A DNA stretch of 64,000 nucleotides from Marsupella aquatica. Its lineage: Eukaryota; Marchantiophyta. A program made the position numbers and the translations under genes. Location: NCBI GenBank assembly GCA_973895155.1, contig OZ316893.1, positions 2,356,001-2,420,000 on the forward strand. The letters are read 5' to 3'. Below the pieces are notes generated by a model. That model was not told the origin of the DNA and did not search any database. It saw only the letters and a list, made by a program, of their open reading frames with translations. Below are positions 12,743-26,500 of this stretch, in pieces (the stretch's first letter is position 1; each line of letters begins with the position of its first letter).

Positions 12743-15700
12743 GTCTCGATTTCTCAATAGAGCTTTACCTCTCATCAAAATCGAATCGAAGCTGGGATTC
12801 AAAAAGAGACCTCTGGTCCGCTGAGTATCGATAACAAGCGATTGGATATTGGGTGATGCTTTACATTGAATTCTTACCTCAAAGCTGTTCAGCTTGCGAA
12901 GATGCACAATGATAATTGCGATTCGATACTGGGAACGGAAATCAACTCGTGGCACGAGCTAAGATGTCAATGTATGTGACTCCAACCAACGCTGTCTCTA
13001 CTTCGAAGGAGCTGTTGAAATCATATTTCAGGCGAGAGAGGAAACAATCCCCAGCAAGAATAAGAAGAGACTCTGTAGTACCGAAACAAAGCTTCTTGCA
13101 TTACTTGAATTCCCAATTACAAGGAGATAGATGGATTGGACCAGGGCTGGACATTCACAATGAAAGAGACAGACGATTATATTGGAACCACGTTCTCTTC
13201 AGGGGATCAAATCCAGATTGAACTTCTCCTTCGTTGCTCCTGGCTGGCCTGCACATACCTGCCGCCTTTGCACTGCCTGCAGTGTACATTACGCTATGAG
13301 TCCGTCTGGCCAGTGAAGAGTTCTACAAGACAGCGAGATCCAGTGGGTTGGAACAGGAAGTACGGGAAATTTTGAGTCTGGTTATGAACGGTCACCATTG
13401 TCGTTCGAGCGTTAACCGCCCACCCTGTCCCGGCCCATCAGAAGTAGCACCATGCTTGCCCTTTTCGTACAAGGGATCAGAAGCCTGTTCTCAGAAGTTG
13501 ATCGAAGAACAGAGAGTCAGAGACAGTCCGGACCCAATTGACACGCTGCTGGCTTGATTGGGAACATGCTCGTCCATGGATTGGAACTGGATTAGTTCAG
13601 ATCACCACCCCGACGAACATGTTTCCCCGGGTGGAAATCTAGACCTCTACAGGAGCGATAACATGGGAAGCCGGGGTCACGCTGGCTCCAGTAAAGGTCC
13701 TGCTCCATCTACTTTGGGCGTAGCAAATTCAACTGCCAACACGATGTAGATGCAGAGTTTTGGTCCATATCCGGTCTGTTGGCAGATGAAATTGGGTACG
13801 GATCTAGACCGAGGTTCTCGCCATGGAAGAAGATTTGAGCAAATGCACAACAAAGTTGCGGATGGAATAACCATCCGAGAAAAGCGATTGAAACCTAAAC
13901 AATGACACAAATGACGGTCTCAGGAGCCGAACGAGTGAAGTATTGAGCACCGCCATCAATTTGCTGGCAATCCGTGATGAAATGATACCGATTTGGTGGC
14001 ATCGCATGTAACGAATTCGTTGCAATGCCAACCGGTGATGTGGTGCGACTGATGAATATTTTGGGTATGGGAGCCCGAATTGTTGCAAGGTTCCATTCCC
14101 ATTGCCCTCAAACGGCCCGGATGTACTATAAGCCCCCTCTGAGTTCCCCTGCTGCAGCGGAGGAGCCAGAGAGGGGAGTTCTACTGCAGCCGACAACGGA
14201 TTGCGCTCGTTCGCGTTTGTCCTGCGTCGCAAAGGGCACGAATGCTCAATCATTTCTGCCGTTCGGAGTTTGCACCAGAGCAAATCGGTTCGACAGATAA
14301 CATACGTTCAAAATTATGCTTTTGCAATAATGAACTACTGTAGAACGAAACACAATTTCATCGTGGATGATGATTCGGCGCTCACAGAACCCTTGGTTTT
14401 GCTTGGCTGTCTGGATGTAGCACAAATCCGTTTTCGTCGTTGAGCCCTCCACCCTCTAGTTATAATTCGGAGGCAGATTGATACCCAACCCAACTCAATT
14501 GATCTCAACTCAACCTTGGATTGATCAATCCGTCCATACATTGTGCACATTCTTCCTTCTGCTGTTCGTTACAGAGGGTTGGTGAGAGCTGAAGGCACGG
14601 TCTGAACATTGCGGAGCGCATACCTTCCTTTCTAGTGGAGTGTTTTTCTGGATCGATGAAGTGAGTACTTTGTTCTTTTCATTCTTTGTTCTCCTCAGTT
14701 TCCTTCCCTCGATGTACATCAGTCGGAGGAGCTCTACGACTAAGTTTCCATACGAATCGAATCAGCAGGTGATACCGCGCAAATCAAATGTCTTAAGTAG
14801 TAGTTTCTTCCTAGAATCCTCTGCATGCATGCGATCCGACGAGTGAATGAAATCAGTAATCGTCCCACCTCAGACGGAGATTTTACCATCACACTGTCTG
14901 CACGGAACATAATGATGTGCTCCATCGAGGCAAATGTAAGTCTCCAATCTAACTGTAGTTGTAGTTGTCGTTGATGAATGAATGAGAATCAGCGATGAAG
15001 CCATAACACCAAACTCGAACATGAACCAGTGTTTCTCAACGTAGTCAATTTCGTGGCGTATGATTGCAAGTCACCTTAATCAACCACCATGCACCCTGTC
15101 TAACTTCGACATCTGCCATAAGCAGAAATTGTCTTTTTGCTCCATAATCATATCTGAATCAGGTTTCCAATGGAATCCAATTATTGAACGTAATGGACGC
15201 ATAGGCAACGAACCCTGCCTACCTCTTGCAGTAGGGCATTACCCACTACTATCCAAGGTTTTCTAGACTCAATGGCGCTGTGAGCTATTTCGATGAGCAT
15301 ATCAAAGCAGCAATTGAGCCTGTAACACGTCATGAGCCGTAATCAGAATCAATTTCGCAATAGAGAATCGCGTCCGATCACAAGCCATCGTCAAATCAAA
15401 GATAGATTTTCAACAGACACCTCCATACCCAGTCTAGTCATGAGCAATCATCATTGAAGATCAATTTCTGAGCAGACAGTTGCACAGCCTATGAAGAGAA
15501 ATCTACGTCCCCAAACCGGTAATCCCGTAGGAACAGGTAGCACTGGGAACCTCGCCGCCACCAACATTATCTAGGCTGCCTCTGGTCCAGTATACCTGGA
15601 ATGCTGGTATATCTGGTTCGACTTGGGTGCTTCACAGGCGGTGGCGAGGTTCGGCTACGGCTTACATGCCATTTCCTTTCCTTGGTAGGCAAATTTTTCC

Positions 15701-17649
15701 ATTCTGCTGAGCAGAGATGAGAGCATTGTTTTGGTCATACCTTCCTAGCAACTTGTTGGATTTGTTTCAATAACGTGAAAGGACTATTTTCGTGCTATGT
15801 GATTGGGGTCAGGAAATTTGATCCCACCGAAACCCACTCAGTTCAATTGGGATTTTTCCCAAGCTATCTCCTAGGATGGATTGTACAGAGAACCGGAGTT
15901 GCTGACTTCTTTCCCCGAGTACAACATCGAGCAATGTACCTTGTTCTTCTGTGAACGAACAATGGACATTCCGTCTTCACTCCGATTTTCAATGTTTGTG
16001 TGTTGTCTGAACTAAGCTGGAAGAGCAGTATGAAAGGCAAGCGTATCAGTTTCTGGAGAAACCTGAGTTGGAAACTCATTTAGTGCGGATGAGGCGTTGT
16101 TTTCTAAAGTGACTGAAGGTCGTGAAGTATTGCCATTCAATAGTCCTGAAAGCAACTTGTGCATTCTTGTAATGGATAAACTTGGCAATGTTACTAAAGC
16201 CTTGTAATCGGTCTGTTGGTACGGTGACATGTCCACTAAAAACAGATCAACATGGTTTTTTCACAGTACATAAGCTCACACATACAACTGCTGTCACCCA
16301 GATTCGGGGAAAATTTGCGTATGCGTGCAATTGGGTTTCGCGTACATAATGCGTGCGTACCTTCTTACTTGGCGACATCGCTCGATCTAGAAGGGGATCT
16401 GTCTGCCCAGTGTGAGAATGTTTGACGGCTTGAGGATGGCTGGAACAATGCTGCGTCCCACAAATCTCTGATCGAATGCATCTGTGGCATCCGTTCCAGC
16501 CATCCACATGTCTTCAACACTTCTCTCGTTTCGTAGCTCCGGAATTCATGACCACAACAATGTCAGCTCTGAAAATGTTCCCTTCTCGCGCGATGTGAAG
16601 TTCCCCATCAGCCCAGAAATATCAGTACATTCGTAGAAGATCACCAGCATTTGTTAAATACTGGGCTGTGAAAGTCTTCAGCAGGGGGTACAACCCTGCA
16701 TGTCAACAGACTGAGCAATAGTGTCGCCATAATTGTGAATGACAACATTTCCCTCAATTAGCATGTATAACTATGACTTGTTCTGTCTCGAAAGCAATTT
16801 TATTTTGTTAATAAAAGCGCAGAACGATATCTAATCGTTGTGAACTTTAGGCATCGTACGGAAGCTATGGTGGATCATGTCCTTAAACACTCAACATATG
16901 ACGCTACCGAAAATTGTGAATGTCAACATTTCCCACCTCATTTCCCACCTCATTTCCCACAGCATGTAGAACGATATCTAGCCCGTGTAAACTCTAAAAC
17001 CCCAGTGTGAACTAGAGGGCCCCACAGAAGTGCACTAAAAACACCTTCCGGACTTCTCGCCTGGAATTGCGGCTCTCCTCTAAGATTCATGGCTCTAATC
17101 GTAGATGCATTCGGTCATCCTGGAAAGTGTTTTCTCCCGGAAAAAGCGTCATTGTTCGGAGTATTCTTTTCAGTCCCCCATTGATCTCCTCTTAACCACG
17201 ATTTGGCGAATGTGCTGTGAGAGAGCAACATCTCTTTATGTTTCCAGCACTTCACTGGCAGCGAGCAATTCTGAGCTCTGGATTCTGAGACTGAGAACGT
17301 GTTGTAGCGCTTCGTGAAACGCTTGTTCGACGAGTGACTAATTCGTGGAGAAATCGGCATAAATTCTCCAAAGGTGAAGTCTCTCTGGGAAAGGACCCTT
17401 TACCTCCCTTAATCGCCTTCTTTCAATTTGGATACTCCTCTGTCTCGGGGCAGCACGTCCTTTGCCCACACCCCACTTGAATTTATGTACAATCGGGTTG
17501 TACAATACTCGAACTTCTGGGGGTAGCAGATTATACACCATTCCCTTCACTCTCTGACATTCAATCCCAGTTGGTAGCGGATTATTAGGCTTAAGGAGTT
17601 TTCTGCAAGGAGAATCTTGAAAGCAGGTAGTCAGAATTAACATAGTCAG
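12743..17649. other. Intergenic, no gene recognised
   Basis: Short open frames on both strands look random. A long imperfect hairpin lies at 15547-15652. A two-copy diverged duplication of a gtgaatg-acaacatttccc ... aacgatatcta block sits at 16730-16850 and 16912-16995, the second copy containing an 11-base tandem (tttcccacctca). Confidence 0.5.
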
Positions 17650-19166
17650 ATGCTGGGAGCGGGGCTGGGAGGTGGCGAGGGGCAAACGGAGGAGAAGCTC
17701 AGGGTGAGCGAGAGCGAAAGGGAGGAGGAGGGGGTAGTGAATGCGAAGAGGAGACAAGCAGCGCTGCAGAAGTATGTAGCTCTTCGAGATCAATTTTTCC
17801 CCGAAGTGCCGGAGATTTCTGGTGAGGAGTTGCTGCAGCTTGTGGAGCAGGGTGCCATTGGAAAGTCGAAGGTTCTGGTGGATTGTCGTTCGGATGCGGA
17901 GCGCAAGGTCAGGCCCGCTCTTTCCTCCTTGTCCTGGACTCACTGAATTTGTCTTTGGATGTGTTGTGTCCATAACAAATTGGATCTGCCTACCAAGGAT
18001 CCAATTTCCTTTCCATACGAGGTGAAGAGAACTCAGACAAGCCCGTATACAAGTGATAACAGCATTCCTCAGACCTAGAACACAAGAGTAATCCCGGTTG
18101 TATTCTAAATGTGTAGATGAGAAAGTGAAATTTTGGTCCCAAATTCTAGTCTAAACTAGTTGCTAATTACCTCAGAATAAATCGTTCAATGGACGTACTC
18201 CTGTAAAACTCCTGCGAGGACTCGACTCTGTCTGACTGTCCTCATGAAATCGGCATTACTCTCCAATAATATACCCATTTGCGGATCTTCATCTAAATTC
18301 AGAATTCCATACATTTTATTACGTCCGTTAGTCAGCTCTCGACAGCAGGTGCACAATCTCTTCCGCAATATTTTCAAACCTTTGAACCGTGCTGCCCTCT
18401 TGTTGGATACACAAAATTATCTTTGACTTCACCGCACTCCTGCAAACGTGCTGCAATTGGTTTTTTTCTTCAAAGCCTTTAGGCTATATTATTCTGATAG
18501 ATACTAAAGATGGAGGCCAGATTTTAGAACCATGTGTTGAAACAGAAGTGACCATGTATGAGTGCTCAATGTGGTTATTTGGGCGTTGCATTGCTCTGTA
18601 GGTCTCTATTTACAAAGGTGCAATATCCAAGGCAGAATTCGAGGCAAATGCTGACAAGTACAAGAACAAGGAGATCATTGTTTACTGGTAAAGCCTACTC
18701 ACGCCCATTTGAGTGGCCCGTTGTCATTTATTGGTTGTCATTTCCCTTTTATAACGGGAATCGAAAACCAGCATATCGGAGTGAATGAAGTGCTGAATAT
18801 GGTCATCCAATGTGTACTCGTGGTCACCTTGTACTAGATTTTCAGTGTGGTCCTAATTAGCTTTATCAAAATTTCTTGCTCCAGCTTACCCTCAAAATCG
18901 ATAGGCTCTGATAATGTTTTTGTTTTCTTGTAACCAAATACAGTGCCATCGGCAGGCGGTCAGGACTATTTGCCAAGGACCTACTGGTGAAGTTTCCAGA
19001 CATCAAGGTGCGCAATCATGCAGGCAGTGTTGTGGACTGGACCCATGTAGGCGGGCCATTTGTGGATGAGACCACTGGTGCTTCCACTCTCCAAGTAGAT
19101 CCCAACACTACTTGGAATCCTTATCTTCCAATCGGCAAGGGCCTTCAAGTCTCTGGTGCCCGCTGA
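17650..19166 (+). CDS. Single-domain rhodanese (sulfurtransferase) protein
   Basis: Three exons (17650-17907, 18602-18687, 18944-19166) join in phase to 188 residues. The order is that of a rhodanese domain: KVLVDCRSDAE early (77-84), then a short GAI segment, then the active-site loop CAIGRR (Cys115, split across the exon 2/3 junction), followed by SGLFAKDL. The family transfers a sulfane sulfur through the loop cysteine; the six-residue loop length is the normal rhodanese type, so catalysis is plausible. No transit peptide or membrane segment is evident, though the N-terminus is rich in Glu and Arg. The C-terminus after VDWTHVGGPFVDE is family-specific. A start before MLGAGLGGG was not found. 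Physiological partner unknown. Confidence 0.82.
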
Positions 19167-19245
19167 ATCACTCGAGCGGTGATTTAATTTTTTTATTTTT
19201 CCGGGGCTTACAACTGGTTCTTGGTGAAGTTTCTCCACGTCTGTA

Positions 19246-19251
19246 AATAAA
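19246..19251 (+). promoter_or_regulatory. Possible polyadenylation signal of the rhodanese gene
   Basis: aataaa lies 80 bases after the rhodanese stop codon, a typical spacing for a plant near-upstream element. Confidence 0.4.
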
Positions 19252-19989
19252 CTTCTGATTCATCACAGTAGTGCTTCCCAGTGAGGTCTGTTCCAACTAT
19301 TCATCCTTTCATTACAAGAATGTTATGCCCCGGTTTTCAGCAGTGGAAGGAGATGGAACCGTTACTGATCTCGAGCGAGATTGCTGATTCTTGCAGTTTG
19401 GTTTGTTATCCTTCATCCCCTCGCTCGCTCGCCTGCGCTTGCTGGTGTGGTGGCAATGAGCATCTACGATGATGCCAGGCGCGTGGGCCTTGTCTAACGT
19501 TCTGGTCAGAATTAGGTAGCCCAAATCTTCTCGAAATGGCATCTTTCTCTTCTGGAAACCTGCCCTTCAGGTAGCGAGTAGTTAATTGGGGGCATTCAAA
19601 GACGAATTGTGTGAATCTAAGAACATTGACCAGTCACTGTAAAGGGCTGAAGAGATATCTAGGGGTGCTTTTATTGTGCTCACTGAGGCATCATTATCAT
19701 TGAGCTCTTACAAATCAAATGTGCTTAACAAACATGCTCATGGCTTGATGATGGTCAAGACTGGGCCATCTCCATCTCCAAGGATCAGTTATTATCATGT
19801 GTAGCAAAAAGCAAAATATCAATGTTGCTGATGTGTCCTCAACATGCTTTAACTCAATAACAGGACGGGATCTTCTGCAGAATAGTCAATCTTTATACTA
19901 TAGGAAGTTACACGTATTGAAGAACCTGGTCTGAACCACTACGCGTCATCAGTCAGTAGCTCGCAGGGGAAAAGCAAATACGAATTCAT

Positions 19990-20692
19990 GCACAGGACGG
20001 TAGCTTTTATGTCGTGAGAGGAACCAGCGTTACTCACCTGGAGGATTTCCAAAATATCTTCGTGCTAGACCTGGCTGGACAGATGCAATGGAAGCAGTGT
20101 GCGAGTATGCTAGAGCCCAGAAAAAACTTTGCGGGTGTGGCGTCATGGATGGGAAGATTTATGTGTTCGGTGGTGCTTCTGCTGATGATAATCGTATTCG
20201 TAGATCAGAGGTGTATGATCCCAAGGTGAACGCCTGGCTCCCTATTAGGCCCATGAAATACTTTGCGGAAATTACAGATAGAATTACAACAAGGGTGACG
20301 AGCTATTTGTGGCATGTCAGCTTGGATGGGGACCCTCATGGCAAGTTTATCATCCACTCGAGGATGAGTGGAGACTGATGGAAAAAGTCAGGATGTTTCC
20401 TGCATTTCTCAGCCAGCTTGAAAAAATATTCATGCAACAAGAAAAGTCATTTTCAATTAGTTCACACAACCTTCACGCTTACGATGCAGAACAGATGGAA
20501 TGGAAATATAGATGTTCAACATCATGTGATGAACTTGGGCCAATGGACTCTGTCACGTTTAATCAAGTAATCATTTTGCTTGTGGATAACGAGGTGTTAG
20601 TAATGGCAGAACGGGAGAGGACAGACACTGAAACGGAAGGCTACTGTCTCCTCCAAACGAGCAGATTCAGTGACAGTGGAGAGGTTGTGTGA
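19990..20692 (+). pseudogene. Kelch-repeat (probably F-box/kelch) pseudogene
   Basis: Kelch-like motifs are spread over three reading frames: RKNFAGVA, then MDGKIYVFGG with SEVYDPKVNAWLPI in a second frame, then VYHPLEDEWRLMEK and later YDAEQMEWKY in a third. The frame changes near 20150 and 20290, where single-base shifts restore the kelch pattern, so this is a broken copy unless the sequence is in error. A weak EIADSC-like stretch near 19370-19400 could be an F-box remnant, as plant F-box/kelch genes are usually intronless and begin that way. It would have been a substrate adaptor of an SCF ubiquitin ligase. Confidence 0.55.
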
Positions 20693-23566
20693 TCACAAGT
20701 ACCGGACTCCTTCACGTCGTCTGATTTCCACGGTTTGATGTATCTGGCTCAGCTGTGAACAAAGATATGGAGCCAAATGTACAAGTCTCTGGCGATTCGG
20801 GACATATATTGCCTGCCCCCTGGTTACAATGGTTTCTCGTTCTGTAAATTAAGAGCAGGTGATGTGACACTAGGGAAATGAAGTGATCCCAGCGAGGGAC
20901 TTATGGACAACGTTTTGCTTCGTTTATTCTGATATATATTGTAAAGCGTGTTTTCTTTACTTTCAGTACAAATAGTAGCAGAGAGCATTGTCGAGTGGTC
21001 TTGAACGGTTTGATTGAGTAGTGTCCTATGCTCATCCACAACATTAAAAAAAAGGAAGTCAACTCTATGTTTTTATAACTGCCTAAGTATGTTCACACAT
21101 TAGAAGGTTTTGGCTCGATCCAGCCTTCGATGATATGAAGGGCTCTTCAATTGAATGCTACCGAGTGCCAGTACTAGTAGAATATTCTCCTGTGAGCTTG
21201 CTTACGACAACTTAGCCACATCCCACGCTTTAAGATAGATTAGAAGCAAGAGTTTCAGATGTAAGAATTGCATAGGAAGATTAGAGTTTATTTACTGCAA
21301 TGAGTTTTAGAGAATTATGTCCACCTTTGCATTTGTCATGTCAAATGATTAATCTACTCACCTCCGCTTGCAACGCTTAGCGTGAACTTCTCTAAATCCT
21401 GGTCTGTAATATGATCTATTTGTGACGAGGGCGATCTAAAAGTGTATATTGGGATGTGAGCTATGTTATCACAATTGGTTGAATAGTCAAAGTTCTTACG
21501 TCATTTTCTACTACTAAGAATGTAAGTAATAGGGAAAGTTCTCGTGATGATACCGTAAGAACCCCAAGGCTTTCTTGATTGCTTCAAATCAGAGAATTAA
21601 GATTTAAGACGAGGATTGTTGAAAAGCCAATGTTGTTTTCATTTCTCGTTAGACACGAAGGATAGTGTTTCGCCTAACCTTCAATTCGGACTGTCTATAT
21701 CGATTGCTCTTAGCTTTTCTTCTACTTATCCTCTTTTTCACCTTCGTGAAATGATACATAATCATGATATGAGGATGATTCTTCACCCATCTCTAACTCC
21801 TCCCGAATTTGGTATCGAAATGGAGGGTTTCCTTTGTATAGAGGATTGTAAGTTTTGATCGAATCATATCATTTGAAGTTTTCCAATTTCTATTCGTAAC
21901 GTGGCTAATTACTTCAAACTGGCAACTTCAATCCTATCTGTGAAATCCGCTCATAGCCTAGATGCCTTAGCCATGACAGGTACTCAGAAAATATGTACGT
22001 GTTGTCGATTTAGCAATGGGTTTCAGATTCTCTATATAGCAAGAAACGTCTCATTGTGAACCTGTGAATGCTTCTTGACTACCAAACTGAAACATCGTCA
22101 TGGTCTGTCAATTTGATGTATTTGCAATTGAATCCCCCATAATAATGATGGTGGAGCTCTCTTGATTGATTGTTTTACGTTCCACCCCAACTCAATGGAT
22201 CGCATGTGGATCTTTAGGGTTTTCAAAGAAAATGCTTTAGACTAGATTCTGCCAGAGATTGAAAGAGACAAGTCTCTTGCTATACCTTTCATTTTCACCT
22301 TCTAAGGATCCATCAGCCGTGTTATCATAAAAGTTTTCTGTCTTGCAAATCTCGTAAGCTTTTCTTCTTGGCGACTTCATTCGAACCCACAATATTGTTT
22401 TCAAAGTATTTGTGACATTGTTAGCTTGTAGTCACATCCAATTCATCGTGAATGTTTGGAGAAATTTGTACTGAAGCCCATACTGAAGATTGGGATCCAT
22501 CATTGTTCCCAGTTGTTTTACAAGAACTTATTGAGATCTTGGAGTTGTGCCAGAACGATCAACGTTCATACAGTTTGAATTCCCACCATTTTTGTCGTGA
22601 GAATAGCTATCAAGCAGAGAATGAAATTGAAAGTTTGCGGTGAAATTGTTCCATTATAGAGATTCATTTATCACCTGTACTATTGAGTCTAATTTTAGCT
22701 GTATGAGCTTTGAAATGCAACTGCTCAAAGCTCAGTTTAGTTCACTCAGTACATTATGTTAAATCTGTTCATTAGATAGCCTGATTCAAACTCGAAAAGC
22801 CGTGTGAACCCAATTTGTGGTCTTGTATATCTGCTTTCCAAGGAGATCTGTACTGATCTCAATATGTAGAGAGTCTACTGGAGTCTACTGGCTGACTCTC
22901 TGTACTTTGCGACTCACTCAATTTGGTTGCCAATCTGGTCTCTTTGTTCTCAATTGTCACGTACATGCAATTGTTGGACGCTTTAGCAAGTGTGTCTGCT
23001 TTCTCTGAATTTGCTGGAGGAAATTGGCAGTCAGCAGAACTCAGTAGGCATTGACATTCAAGGATTGCATTCAGCAATGGCCTGAAGGCAATTTTGCATT
23101 GAAGAAAAATGGCATTGCGAACCCTGGGTCTCCTTCAATGCTCCATGCTTGCTACCATCGAGCCTGGCTCTTAGTACTGAAACGCTTAGAAGAAAAGCTA
23201 CATCAAGATTTCACAGATTGCTGAATCCAAAAATGCTATTGATCTTCCATTGTAGCAGCGCAATCCAGTTGATACCTGAAGTATGTTGTGCGACGATATC
23301 TAATCGGAGGACTTGCATCACACAAATAATGGAGAGAGGCAGATGACTTTCAGTTGATTGAAAGACCTCCTCTCTGGTGCTCCATATTGACCACTTGTCA
23401 AGTCTCTTGCCGCGAGCAATTCATGCCGATTATTTCTTTTTGAGAGGCGATTTCTGGATCATCAAAAGGAAAGTGCTATTCTATTCCAGGGTTTCTCTCA
23501 TGAAGTTGGAAATGCAGACATCGTCGTCGTAAGATCAGACAGATAACTTTAGTCTTCAACTAAGAA
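20693..23566. other. Intergenic, no gene recognised
   Basis: AT-rich DNA with only short random-looking open frames on either strand. No repeat or RNA gene recognised; the last part presumably holds promoter and leader of the following coiled-coil gene. Confidence 0.45.
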
Positions 23567-26500
23567 ATGCCTGGGAATCCTATCAAGCTTGAACCATGGG
23601 ATACCAACTCCCAAAAAGAGGAGGGTTTCCCTCAAGTTTCCGGCGCGAGCGTTGGATCTTGGGGCCGCTCGGGGTCACCCGTGGACTCCACAGGACAGAC
23701 TCGGCCGACTACAGGGCTTTGTGGGCTGGAATGTGATGACCCTCCATCGCCACGCAATGTCAGCCCCAATCTTCGACAACGCTTTGTACTGGCTAATCGC
23801 GACAAGGAGTCGTTGTTGGAGGAGATAATAGATTTGAAACGGGCGCTCTCTGACCAAGCTTACCACCTCAAACTCCATAAAGTCCACTACTCGGCTGTAC
23901 AACTGGAAAACAGGTTGGAGTTGTCTTTCCACAACATTTAGTAATTCAACAAAATAGTCGCTTGCTTACCACGACTTTGCAAAATATTTAAATGTAAGTT
24001 CTCCTCAAGTCTTGCTTTCCATCACATCGGCAATGGGCCCAGGTCAATTAGCAGCATGATAAGTTCCGCGTTCTCTCTCCAATGCGCATTGGAATGAAGG
24101 CAGTGCATACAGTAGTTTTGAACTATGCAATCGAGAAACATTATCTAAGCCATGACTCTTTGTTTTCTATAGAAAATTGGAGAAAGATGTTGAGGATCTC
24201 GAGGTTTCTGGAAATCTTGAAGCTCCTCGCACGGGTGGTCCATCCCGGCTCCGCGCCAAACTCCAAGGCTTGAATCTATCCTATTCTCTTAGAAGCTAAC
24301 ATCATTCAGTGAAAAGACTCTCTCCAGGAAGCCAAGCACAAGCCTAAAGATAAATTATATTAACGAACTACATATCCTTCGTCAATCCTCACTGTCTAAA
24401 TGCAACCCAGTTCCTTCCTTAGAAATGAACTGAAGATGTAAGACTGCAAAGATGACATTTTATTCTCATAATTTGTGTCTGACCAGCCGAACCATTAGTT
24501 CGAGGTATTAATCACAATAGAGGAGTCAGACAAAAGATAATCTGGAAAACTATTCCCCTGTGTTCGTAGTTTCTTTCTGAACTCACGCAGTAATACTCTT
24601 TTGTGAAAATGTCGGCCAGTATGGAATGTTCGATATGGAATCTTCACGAGAAACATGCTTACTAGTATTCTGCGTCATGAACCATGGATGATCTATGGCA
24701 GGATTTACATTTATTAGACCATTTAACATTCATACATGACGTTTAAGGTCAATCCTCTCATTCCTTATGATATGAAGAAAGACTGCTGTCAAATATCTTC
24801 AAGATGACAATCAAGATTCACTTTCGGAGGTGACCTTGTATATTTTGAATGCAGGCTTACGGACAAGACTGGGAGATCTGCAAGCAACTTGTGATCTTCA
24901 ACATGATGAGCTCTGCCTACTTCGTAGAGACATAAGAGTCGCGCACACAAGAGTGAGATGGCCAACAAATCTCCAGAGAGTCAATATTTGGCAACATCAT
25001 CTATGTCTAGATTGAGCTATTCTCTGTCCCTTCCGTGAAATGGAAGTCAATGACTCTATGCATGACCTCCTTGAAGGGGAGCTTACTCTTCCTTCATTAG
25101 CCATCTTGTCAACTATTCCCACTAACTTGCTACACTTCAATTTCGTGAACCAGGAATGTGAGGTGGAACGAGATGTATATGCTGCCGAAATATGCCGGTT
25201 GCAAAAGGTTGTCAAGCGGCTGAAAGCGTTGCAGCTGAAAATAAGCAATGAGAATCGAGAGCTCAGTCGACTTAAAGACAAAGCTGCCCGATTGAAACTT
25301 GCAAATCAACGGCTTGAGAGTTGCATAATTGTAAGCATCTTCACTCCAGGCTACCATCTTCTGGTTTTAGACACGAGACAGTTTTTGCTTGTTGGTACAT
25401 TTACTCTGAAAGGTAGACACATGACGTTGCAATCAAGCTCTGCAATCTGTCATTCTGTTTAGTCCAAGAAGACGGACCCTTTCTGTGTTTTATCCAAGAT
25501 GTGACTCACGGTTGCAGCACGGTTTCGGCCTACCATCTGCGGTTTTCATGCGTCCCCCAATTTTCATTGCCTCCTCTCAAGCAGACTCTCCTCCGCTGCC
25601 TGCGAATTGAAAGGAAAGTCATCGGAGCGTCCCTCCGCTCATGCAAAGTGCGCATACCGAGCTGAATTCGGTTTCCATCCTGTCGCACGACAACTTCCTG
25701 GCTGCACATTACAACTTTTCTTCCCACTCGGTGCCGCCCCCAGAATTAAGATGGAATTGTGGTTTGAACATGCGTGGCCCCAACACCCGACCAAAAAATT
25801 GCTAACCTCCCCTGCCCACATCTTGCTCTGACGTCCAAATTCTGTACAGCTGGAATAACAGCAGGCTGACTGACCACACCTCACCATTACCTGTGCAACT
25901 TGAAATTGCTGAGTTACATATTCTCTGGATAGACCCTTCTCTACTATCAGTGGAATTGTTGTTGTACTTCTGCAATTACGCTCGAGTTTTGCTGCTGCCA
26001 TTTGAGATCCCAAATCGAACCTCTGCTGCCTGCCATTGTTTCACCTTCAATCTTCCATGTACGATCCAAGATCAAAACCCGGTTGCCATCGATTTGGCAC
26101 TATCTATCTGGACCAACTTTCGAGAATAATGGCTCTAAGTCAGATTATACTGACAATACAATAAGCTGTGCACGAACTGTCAGATGAATAATTTAGCTAT
26201 ACGGTCAGGGGCCAGCCTGAGGCAGTCTATAGCAAGACAATTTATGTAAAGCATAGTTCAGTATTGTGCATAATTAGTGATTGATTGTCAACAATCGATA
26301 ACGAATGATGGTTGACTGGAAGCCAAACTCTCCCCGTTTTAATTAAGATGGGTTTTCTATGGCAGATTGCGCATAAGACTCTGGAGAAAGCAAACAAGGA
26401 AGTTGTAGCCTTCCGTGCAAAAGCCCTTGAATCAACCAACGAGGCTAAGAAAACAGTCAAAAAACTGAAGGAGTTGGAGACTCATGCTACTAAATTGGAA

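Noticed and set aside
17338-17973. 211-codon minus-strand frame opposite the rhodanese first exon
   Set aside because: Antisense of a confirmed exon; no recognisable domain.
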